NCBI RefSeq assembly: GCF_003255815.1
Contig: NC_037680.1
Coordinates: 13,798,653 to 13,862,652 of the forward strand
Source of the DNA: Theropithecus gelada
Lineage: Eukaryota; Chordata; Mammalia; Primates; Cercopithecidae
Reading direction: 5' to 3'
DNA length: 64,000 bases
Part shown: positions 55,957 to 64,000 of the stretch, in pieces
Layout of the letters: each line of letters begins with the position of its first letter
Numbering within the stretch: position 1 is the first letter of the stretch
Notes under the pieces: model-generated
The model's input: only the letters and a program-made list of their open reading frames with translations
The model's database searches: none
What the model was told of the DNA's origin: nothing
Program-made: the position numbers and the translations under genes

Positions 55957-56270
55957 AATTCAGAAATTTGCCTGTAAGTTTGTAAACTTTATGTAAAAAT
56001 GTTCTATATTTACAAAAACATCAAATCGTAGTATAGCCTGTCTCACAAGAGTTACTGAAATATGTATTTACTGAGTAGTTTTTAAAAAACAGAATCTGTC
56101 AACTTAAGTATATCATTTTTTTTTTTTGTCCATTACCTTACTGAAGCACCTTCTAGAGTTGGCAATGGCAAGAAGAATATAGGGATTTATAGGGAATGTG
56201 GAATACATGAGAATTTTAGAATTCTTGAGATTGTACAGACTGATGTGTCTGGCATTTTTAAAAACAAATT

Positions 56271-56574
56271 TCTTATTTATTTATTTATTTTTGAGATGAG
56301 TCTCACTGTGTCGCCCAGGCTGGAGCACAGTGGCGTGATCTCGGCTCCCTGCAACCTCCACCTCCCGAGTTCATGCCATTCTCCTGCCTCAGCCTCCCGA
56401 GTAGCTAGGACTACAGGTGCCCGCCACCACGCCCAGCTAATTTTTAAAATATTTTTAGTAGAGATGGGTTTTCACCCTGTTAGCCAGGATGGTCTCGATC
56501 TCTTGACCTTGTGATCCACCCGCCTTGGTCTCCCAAAGTGCTGGGATTACAGGCGTGAGTCACCGCGTCTGGCC
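56271..56574 (-). mobile_element. AluY with target-site duplication
   Basis: 'ttaaaaacaaattt' before (56256) and after (56575). Confidence 0.94.
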
Positions 56575-56700
56575 TTAAAAACAAATTTTTATTAGCAGAT
56601 GCAGGGATACCTGTGTATAGTGATAGTTCATGTTTGTTTCACTGTAGACTGCATGCTGATAGAATCTAGTGTGCCTTTAAATTATGGAAAATAAATTTCC

Positions 56701-57026
56701 TTTTTTTTTTTTTAATTTATTTTTATTTATTTATTTTTTTTTTTTGAGACGGAGTCTCGCTCTGTTGCCCGGGCTGGAGTGCAGTGGCCGGATCTCAGCT
56801 CACTGCAAGCTTGGCCTCCTGGGTTTACACCATTCTCCTGCCTCAGCCTCCCGAGTAGCTGGGACTACAGGTACCCACCACCTCGCCCGGCTAGTTTTTC
56901 GTATTTTTTAGTAGAGGCGGGGTTTCACCATGTTAGCCAGGATGGTCTTGATCTCCTGACCTCGTGATCCGCCCGTCTCGGCCTCCCAAAGTGCTGAGGT
57001 TACAGGCTTGAGCTACCGCGCCCGGC
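56701..57026 (-). mobile_element. AluY, Old World monkey type
   Basis: Right arm 'ccggatctcagctcactgca'; compound T/(TTTA) tail; 'aatttcctt' on both sides. Confidence 0.94.
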
Positions 57027-57439
57027 AATTTCCTTTATTTCATAATCGCTAAGTCACCCAATGTTTTGGGAGCATTTTAATGTATATATATTTTTGGAGA
57101 TAGCGTGCGTTGAAAATAGATTAGTAGGAAATGCATTAAAAGTTTACTATTATTTCTGAGATAATAGGATTTTTGGTAATTTTTTTTCTTGATATTTTAC
57201 TCTGTTTTCAAGATAATGCTTTATATTCAGGGGGAAAAAAGCAAAGTCTAGTTCTCAGAAGCATTTGTTTTATTATTGGAAGCATCTACATTATCTCTTA
57301 CTGGTCTTATAAATTCTGTCTCCCATCCCTGACCACTCAGCTCCCTTCTCTGGAGGGAAAATGTATTTATGTTTGTTTTTCTTCCATGTTTTACAAAAAT
57401 AGTATTAATAGCATTTTGACATACTTTTCTATACCTTTT

Positions 57440-57872
57440 TCTTTTTTTTTTTTTTTTGAGACGGAGTCTCACATTGTCCCCTGGGCTGGAGTGCAATGGC
57501 ATGATCTCGGCTCACTGCAACCTCTGCCTCCCAGGTTCACGCAATTCTCCTGCCTTAGCCTCCCAAGTAGCTGGGATTACAGGCACACACCACCAAACCC
57601 AGTTAATTTTTTGTATTTTCAGTGGAGAGGGAGTTTCACTATGTTGACCAGACTGGTCTCGAACTCCTGACCTCGTGATCCACTTGCCTCGGCCTCCCAA
57701 AGTGCTAGGATTACAGGTGCGAGCCACCACGCCAGGCCAATTTTTGTATTTTTAGTAGAGACAGAGTTTTGCCATGTTTGCCAAGCTGGTCACGGATTCC
57801 TCACCTCGGTTTCCTCACCTGCCTTGACCTCCTAAAGTGCTGGGATTACAGATATGAGCCACAGTGCTGGCC
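57440..57872 (-). mobile_element. Alu followed by a second Alu left arm
   Basis: Complete copy 57440-57738; the left arm of an older copy continues 57739-57872. Typical of an insertion at the linker of an older Alu. Confidence 0.9.
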
Positions 57873-58122
57873 TGCCTTTTTTTATGATTGCATAATTATT
57901 CAGTTTTTATAGGTAGGTAGATTGTTTTTAATCCTTTGTTATTATAGACTATTACATTATCACACACCTAAGTAAGTCGTAGGCCTTATATCTTCATGTT
58001 CCAGGTTAAGATATTGTATTCAGGTATACTTGCCACTGAGGAAGCAGCATGGCAGATACCAAATTAATTTTTTAGCCACCAGATGCAGCCACTAGCTTGT
58101 GGGTTGTAAGAGCAAATAGTTC

Positions 58123-58687
58123 TTTCTTTTTTGAGACAAAGTCTCACTCTGTCGTCCCGGCCAGAGTGCAGTGGTGTGATCTCAGCTCTCTGCAACCTCC
58201 GGCTACCAGGTAGGTTCAAGAGAGTCTCCTGCCTCAGACTCCTCAGTAGCTGGGATTACAGGTGTGTGCCACCACACCCGGCTAATTTTTGCAGTTTTAG
58301 TAGAGACTGGATTTCAACATGTTGGCCAGGTTGGTCTCAACTCCTGACCTGGTGATCCACCCACCTCGGCTTCCCAGAGTGCTTGGATTACAGCTGTGAG
58401 CTTTGAGACAGACTTTTGCTCTTGTTGCCCAGGCTGGAGTGCAATGATGCGATCTTGGCTCACTGAAACTTCGACCTCCTGGGTTCAAGCGATTCTCCCG
58501 CCTCAGCCTCCCAAGTAGTTGGGATTATAGGCACTTGCCACTGCGCCCAGCTAATTGTTGTATTTTTAGTAGAGATGGTGTTTCACCATGTTGGCCAGGC
58601 TGGTCTCGAACTCTTGATCTCAAGTGATCCGCCTGCCTCGGCCTCCCAAAGTGCTGGTATTATAAGCGTGAGCCACCATGCCCAGCC
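58123..58687 (-). mobile_element. Two head-to-tail Alus
   Basis: Copies 58123-58403 and 58404-58687, same orientation. The first loses its consensus 5' end at 'cagctgtgagc'. The flanks 'caaata(g/a)ttctttc' suggest a single target site for the composite. Confidence 0.9.
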
Positions 58688-58902
58688 ACAAATAATTCTT
58701 TCATCTGAAAATTATAAAACAAACCAGAAAGTCTTAATGAAATAAGAATTATATTTTTCTCCTTCTACCTGATTGCTGTGAAAGACACTGGTAGTTTCAG
58801 GAAAATACTTGTGATTGGTACAGTAAATTTTATTAAAACAACTCAGTATTTAGAAAATACTTGCATTCATCTAGTAATTTTCTGTTTGATTTTGTTTTAC
58901 AG

Positions 58903-58931
58903 TGAAGCCTGCCTACAGTTTTCACAGATCT
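58903..58931 (+). CDS. UBXN4: UBXN4 coding exon 3, 29-nt microexon
   Basis: Acceptor 'gattttgttttacag' ends at 58902. Only 29 bases are exonic: the last base of Ser62, nine codons EACLQFSQI and the first base of Tyr72. The donor is GTATCCTTT at 58932-58940, a perfect U12-type 5' splice site. The flanking exons need this microexon to keep the frame and to give the known UBXN4 sequence KSEACLQFSQIYPVVCVP, so it is real although far too short for ORF finding. Skipping it would shift the frame. Confidence 0.95.
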
Positions 58932-59515
58932 GTATCCTTTCGTAAAGAATTGCTTATATATATACATTTATTTATCTTCCTTTTGGTATTTATGAAATTT
59001 AGAAATTATTCATTTTATTTAGGAAATCATACATTCTTCTTTATGGAAACTTTATTACTAAGTGTCCTCATTGTAGAAAAATATTATAGAAAATTTCAAA
59101 GATATATAAAAGTAACTCAACAGTGTAGTGCACCCCATACATTGAGATAATACATTGTAGCTAAAGATAGGCTAGGGAGTTTTAAAAATGTGAATATCTG
59201 AAAAAAAAATATAGAGCAGTTGGGTTGGAATGTTACAAGTAGTTTGCAAGAGTCAGCTGGCAGCAAGATGGATGGGCAAGGAAGTTATGATAGAGGAGAA
59301 TGTAGTAGATTCTTCACTTGAATATACCTCATAAATTAATGTGTCACATGTATTAATACTACAGTTATAATGATGCAGTACTTGAAATTATTTAATAAAT
59401 ATGTTAGATTATGTTGTGAAAATCACAAAGATTTGTTTTCCTTTGTTACCAATAATATTTCATAAAACTATCCTTTTGTTTCACATGAATTGTTAGACTT
59501 AATTAAACTGTACAG
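58932..59515 (+). other. UBXN4: U12-type (minor spliceosome) intron 3 of UBXN4
   Basis: The intron starts with GTATCCTTT, identical to the 9-nt U12 GT-AG donor consensus. Near its end is CTTAAT at 59498-59503, the core of the U12 branch site (TTCCTTAAY), placing the branch adenosine about 13 bases before the terminal cag at 59515. Between branch site and acceptor ('taaactgtacag') there is no pyrimidine tract, which is a further U12 trait. The intron is 584 nt and, unlike the other UBXN4 introns here, holds no Alu. Confidence 0.88.
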
Positions 59516-59634
59516 ATCCCGTAGTGTGTGTTCCATCCAGTTTCTTTATTGGAGACAGTGGAATTCCCTTGGAAGTAATAGCAGGAAGTGTTTCTGCAGA
59601 TGAACTTGTTACAAGAATTCACAAAGTCCGACAG
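59516..59634 (+). CDS. UBXN4: UBXN4 coding exon 4
   Basis: The acceptor is 'aaactgtacag' ending 59515 and the donor gtaaga starts at 59635. The exon is 119 nt: two bases of Tyr72 plus 39 codons, residues 73-111, ending in phase 0. The peptide PVVCVPSSFFIGDSGIPLEV continues IAGSVSADELVTRIHKVRQ. In a thioredoxin fold, VCVPSSFFI corresponds to the strand preceded by the conserved cis-proline (Pro78), followed by the beta hairpin (GDSGIPLEVIAG) and the C-terminal helix (SADELVTRIHKV). This exon therefore closes the N-terminal domain. Confidence 0.97.
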
Positions 59635-59686
59635 GTAAGAAGGAACAGAACTGTTATTTCTGTAAATGGTAGGTCAGGAATTGGAT

Positions 59687-59978
59687 TTTTTTTTTTTTTT
59701 TTGAAATGAAGTCTTATTCTGTCACCCAGGCTGGAGTGCAGTGGTGTGATATCGGCTCAACTGCAGCCTCCACCTCCCAGGTTCAAGTGATTCTCCTGCC
59801 CCAGCCTCCCAAGTAGCTGAGATTACAGGCACCATGCTGGGCTAATTTTTGTATTGTTAGTAGAGACGGGGTTTCACCTTGTTGGCCAGGCTGGTCTCAA
59901 ACTCCTGACCTCAGGTGATCTGCCCACCTTGACCTCCCAAAGTGCTGAGACTACAGGCGTGAGCCACCGCACCCTTCC
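59687..59978 (-). mobile_element. Alu
   Basis: Diverged; begins 53 bases after exon 4 of UBXN4. Confidence 0.92.
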
Positions 59979-60138
59979 TGACATTGGAATATTTTTGGAG
60001 CCCCTCTGTATATTCAGGAAACTGCCGTGCCAAAAATTTTAAAAGGTAGTAAGTACTGTCTTCGTCACCTGTTTTGTAAATAGCATAAAGTTATAGGTGC
60101 CAGTAGCCAGTACTTAATACTTGACTGACTTCTTTCCT

Positions 60139-60422
60139 TTTTTTTTTTTTTTTTTTTTTGAGACGGAGTCTCGCTCAGTCACCCAGGCTGGAGTGCAGTG
60201 GCGTGATCTCGGCTCACTGCAAGCTCCGCCTCCCGGGTTAACGCCATTCTCCTGCCTCAGCCTCCCAAGTAGCTGGGACTACAGGCGCCCGCCGCCACAC
60301 CCGGCTAATTTTTTGCATTTTTAGTTGAGACAGGGTTTCACCATGTTAGCCAGGATGGTCTCGATCTCCTGACCTCATGATCCGCCCGCCTCGGCCTCCC
60401 AAAGTGCTGGGATTACAGGCTA
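60139..60422 (-). mobile_element. AluY, lacking consensus 5' end
   Basis: Near-consensus but stops at 'gggattacaggcta', where the next Alu's T tail begins. Confidence 0.93.
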
Positions 60423-60423
60423 C

Positions 60424-60727
60424 CTTTTTTTTTTTTTTTTTTTTGAGATGGAGTCTCACTCTGTTGCCCAGGCTGGAGTGCAGTGGACTGATCTCAGCTC
60501 ACTGCAACCTCTACTTCCCAGGTTCGAGCAATTTTTCTGCCTCAGCCTCCCCAGTGGCTGTGATTACAGGCACGTGCCACCATGCCCAGCTCAATTTTTG
60601 TATTTTTAGTAGAGACGGGGTTTTGCCATCTTGTCCAGGCTGGTCTCGAACTCCTGACCTCAAGTGATCTCCCCACCTTGACCTCCCAAAGTGCTGAAAT
60701 TACAGGCATGAGCCACCATGCCCAGCC
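60424..60727 (-). mobile_element. Alu
   Basis: Full-length AluS-like copy, same orientation as its left neighbour; probably the host element of the AluY at 60139. Confidence 0.93.
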
Positions 60728-61158
60728 ATCTTTTACCCCAATCTCAACACATAATGAACATCACCATAACTTTGTTGAAAGAGAAAGTTGCTGTCATATT
60801 AAGGCTCTAACTGTATATTGCTTAATATATTTTAAGAACTTTATACTCAGTAATCATTTCTATCTACTTTGGACAAATGGCTAATAGGTTTGTAACTTTT
60901 TTCTTTGAATTCTAATTTGAGGGAAAATCAATGGTGTGCTTTAACAAATCTTTTTATGGTCTTGCCAGCTTGCAGGTAAATTCCATAATGTGATTATACC
61001 ATGCTTAGGATTATACATTTTGGACTCATCTGTTTATGAGCATTTCATGTTTCTCTTTTTATAGAGTATAAATTAACCTGTATTTTGGTCTCTACTGCCA
61101 TGGTAAGTTTAGATTCTTATCTATTAATTAAAATCCAATTTATTTATTTTCTCCCTAG

Positions 61159-61333
61159 ATGCATTCGCTAAAAAGTGAAGCATCAGTAGCAAATGGCAGT
61201 CAGTCAGAAAGTTCAGTGTCTACTCCATCTGCCTCATTTGAACCTGACAACACTTGTGAAAACTCTGAGTCCAAAAATGCAGAGCTTTGTGAGATACCAC
61301 CCACTTCTGATACAAAGTCAGATACTGCAACAG
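61159..61333 (+). CDS. UBXN4: UBXN4 coding exon 5
   Basis: The acceptor 'ttttctccctag' ends at 61158 and the donor gtaact starts at 61334. The exon is 175 nt, 58 codons (residues 112-169) plus one base. The peptide begins MHSLKSEASVANGSQSESSV and ends TSDTKSDTAT. It is Ser/Thr/Glu-rich and disordered: the linker between the thioredoxin-like domain and the coiled-coil region encoded further right. The internal ATG at its first codon is a coincidence of phase, not a start. The next exon is not within the remaining 2.7 kb, so the gene is cut by the window edge. Confidence 0.97.
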
Positions 61334-62190
61334 GTAACTTTTAATGTACCTTTTTGAGTACAATAGAAGTTCCTTCACTGCATTTTAATATTTAAATATT
61401 AATATTTTAAAAATAAATATATTGTATGTATTTTTCTTCACATTTATTTAGCTTAAAATTTAAGGATTGTATTAAATACGCGTGTCATTTAGTGGCAGAA
61501 GACGATAAAGTCAGTGAATGTCAACTTGACTCCCAAATAGTCAACAATCCAGAGGAATTGATTTATAATTTCTGCTCTTGCGCTATATGCTTCAAGGAAT
61601 GTCATGACACTGAGCAGTTTTATAAATCTCTCACTAGCCTAGAGAATTCTGAAAGGTTCAAATGAACTAATGTATTATATTTGGAATTGTTTTTATAGCA
61701 TGTAAAAAGCTATATAAATTTAAGAAAATAGTATTATATGTATATTTTTTAATTAGAGGTAAAAGATAATTATGAAATAGAGCTTGTAGAAGTAAGAGGT
61801 GTGACTGTAAACTCATTGATAGAAAAGGCAAAAGAGAAATTTTATACTGAATTTTTGGGATTGTGGTTGGAGTTGTTTGGTGTAATGTAGCTTTGTATTA
61901 GGCTACCCAGGGGTAGATAAATCAAGATGTTAGAATATTAGTGTCCTAAAAGATGATTCTACTCCAGCATCCCACACAAATAATCATCAGGCTTTTATTT
62001 GAATGCATTCAATGATGGGAAGCTCATTACCTTGCTAGGATGCCTGTTCTGTTGTTGAACAGCTCTAGTTTTTAGAAAGAGTCTTCCTTATATTGAGCTG
62101 AAATTTGATGCCCCATAACTTCCTGTTAACATTAATGCTGCCTTGTGGAGTTACACATGACAGGTTTTGAGTATTTGAAGTACAGCTGTT
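61334..62190 (+). other. UBXN4: UBXN4 intron 5, unassigned part
   Basis: AT-rich. The 79-codon frame at 61426-61665 (Cys/Glu-rich peptide) continues just after exon 5 but is not in a spliced context that I can support. Confidence 0.5.
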
Positions 62191-63700
62191 TGTCTCATTT
62201 TGAGGTTTTACATCCATGGATCATTCAGCTTCTGGATGTGTACAGACCTGAGGGACTCTATTATGGATGTTCATTTAGGTCTACAACAGAATAATTACTT
62301 TAATTATATTTACCTGGATATATATCATTTCCAAAATTCTTCATTCCGTTTTGAAGATAGTTTCGTGTTTCCCTCTGGTATAATATTCCTTCAGCCTGAA
62401 AATTTTCCTTTAGCATTACTTACTGTACAGGTCTGGAGTTTTCTTTATGTGAAATGACTTTGTTTCATCTTCATTCTGGAAGGATATTTTTGCTGGATAT
62501 AAAAATTTTGTGTGGCCGGGCGCGGTGGCTCAAGCCTGTAATCCCAGCACTTTGGGAGGCCGAGGCGGGTGGATCACGAGGTCAGGAGATCGAGACCATC
62601 CTGGCTAACATGGTGAAACCCCGTCTCTACTAAAAATACAAAAAACTAGCCGGGCGTGGTGGCGGGCGCCTGTAGTCCCAGCTACTCGGAGGCTGAGGCG
62701 GGAGAATGGCGTGAACCCGGGAGGTGGAGCTTGCAGTGAGCCGAGATCGCGCCACTGCACTCCAGCCTGGGCGACAGAGCGAGACTCCGTCTCAAAAAAA
62801 AAAAAAAAAATTTTGTGTTTACAGTTACAGGTATTGTCCACCGTGTTCTGGTCTTCATAGTGTTCTATGAGAAGTCTCCACAAATTCTGATTGTTCCTCC
62901 CTGTAAGGAGTATGTTGGTTTTCTCTGGCCGCTTTCAGGATTTCTTTCTTTCTTTGGTTTTTAGCAATTTGACTGTGATATGCCTAAGTGTATTTTTCTT
63001 TGTATTTATCCTGTTTTTGATTTGCCTAGTTTCTTGCATCTGTAAATGTGTGACTTTCACCAGGTTTGGGAAGTTTGGTCCATATATCTTGCTGGAATGA
63101 ATTACATGTATATTAGGCTTCATGATATTGCCCCACAGGTTTATTTTTTTCACTCTTATTTTTTCTTCTTCTTTGGATTGGATAATTCTGTTGATCTGCA
63201 AGTTCACTGACTCTTTATCATCTCCATTCTGATGTTAAGCCCATCCAGTGAATTTTTTATTTTAGATAAAATTCTGTTATACATTTTTTTAGTTCTAGGA
63301 TTTCTATTTCTATCTTATTATAACTTTTTATTTTGAAATAGTTTGACTCATAAGTTACAACAGTTGTGCAGAATGAGTAGTCTTAATCTATGTTTTATTC
63401 TTTTAATTCATTTCAAGTGTATTTCCCTTTTCCTCATTTGAGTTATAATGGCTGCTTTAAAGTCCTTGTCTGACAGTTTCAATATCTAGCTCATCTGAGG
63501 ATTGGTTTGTGTTGATCACCTTTACGCTTTAGAATGGGTCACATTTTCCTTTTTGTTTATATGTCAAAAATGCTGGATTCTATCTTGTACATTGTCGTAG
63601 ACACTCTGAATTTCATTGTATTCCTGCAAAGAGTGTTGTTTTTGTTTTAGTAGACAGTTAACTTGGCTGGACTAAAACTGCAAGCTGTGGCTTATCTGAG
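62191..63700. mobile_element. Ancient LINE-1-type fragment, probably antisense
   Basis: T-rich text with well-known L1M-region phrases in order: 'ggatatttttgctggatata', 'tttgactgtgatatgcctaa', 'gattggataattctgttgat', 'gcccatccagtgaatttttt', 'ctttaaagtccttgtctgac' and 'cagttaacttggctggacta'. An AluY (62514) interrupts it. Confidence 0.6.
62514..62805 (+). mobile_element. Young AluY with monkey marker and target-site duplication
   Basis: 'ggctcaagcctg', near consensus; aaaaattttgtgt at 62501-62513 and 62806-62818. Confidence 0.96.
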
Positions 63701-63765
63701 GTGGGTAGCAGCTCTGATCTCAGTTTTTTGTAGCTTAAAAAAATTTTTTTTTTTTTTTTTTTTTT

Positions 63766-64000
63766 GGTCAGTTGTGGTTGTTCACACCTATAATCCCAGT
63801 GCTTTGACAGGCCAAGGTGGGCAGATTGCTTGAGCCCAGGAGTTCGAGACCAGCGTGGACAGCATGGCAAAACTCTTGTCTCTACAAAAAATACAAAATT
63901 AGCCAGGTGTGGTGGTACATGCCTGTAATTTCAGCTATTTAGGAGGCTGAGAGATGGGAGGGTTGCTTAAGCTGGGGAGGTTGGTACTGCAGTGAGCTGT
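63766..64000 (+). mobile_element. Alu (AluJ-like), cut by window end
   Basis: 'ggtcagttgtggttgttcac' start; diverged. A T-run directly precedes it. Confidence 0.9.

Noticed and set aside
57173..57670. 165-codon open frame in UBXN4 intron 2
   Set aside because: Hydrophobic AT-rich intron translation running into an Alu; no splice sites or similarity.

Overview
The window is primate nuclear DNA, very probably from an Old World monkey (macaque, baboon or vervet type). More than 70 Alu copies on both strands dominate it. Several young AluY copies (24388, 47761, 54121, 62514 and others) combine features of the monkey AluYR group: 'ggctcaagcctg' in the left arm, 'aaaaactagccgggcgag' in the middle and 'gagctgagatccggcc' in the right arm. 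These are not typical of human AluY. Two spliced protein-coding genes on the + strand are recognisable, separated by about 15 kb.

Region 1 (1-31015) is the 3' part of R3HDM1, an RNA-binding R3H/SUZ-domain protein. The first 15 kb is intron with no exon I can support. Then come six coding exons (15175-15278, 15791-15963, 21000-21144, 27675-27757, 28219-28303, 29668-30023). They join in one frame into the last ~314 residues, ending at TAA 30021-30023. A ~1 kb 3' UTR follows, with polyadenylation signals at 30639 and 30987. The R3H and SUZ domains and the hosted miR-128-1 lie upstream, outside the window.

Region 2 (31016-45860) is intergenic: Alus, L2 copies (the longest at 42740-44810) and unassigned sequence. 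I see no convincing gene here.

Region 3 (45860-64000) is the promoter and first five coding exons of UBXN4 (UBXD2/erasin), an ER-membrane UBX protein that recruits p97/VCP for ER-associated degradation. The promoter is a TATA-poor CpG island with a near-ideal ZNF143/SBS motif, an ETS site and an E-box overlapping a UPRE-like TGACGTGG. The ATG is at 46247. Coding exons are 46247-46328, 53404-53506, 58903-58931 (a 29-nt microexon), 59516-59634 and 61159-61333, giving residues 1-169 of a ~508-residue protein. The UBX domain and membrane anchor lie beyond the right end. The intron after the microexon (58932-59515) has a perfect U12-type 5' splice site.

The order R3HDM1 then UBXN4, same strand, ~15 kb apart, matches human 2q21.3 just proximal to LCT/MCM6. 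No undescribed protein system is visible. The most notable structures are the U12 intron and microexon pair, the stress-type promoter motifs, three unusual tandem or dispersed duplications, inverted Alu pairs next to two R3HDM1 exons, and a three-level nested retrotransposon.
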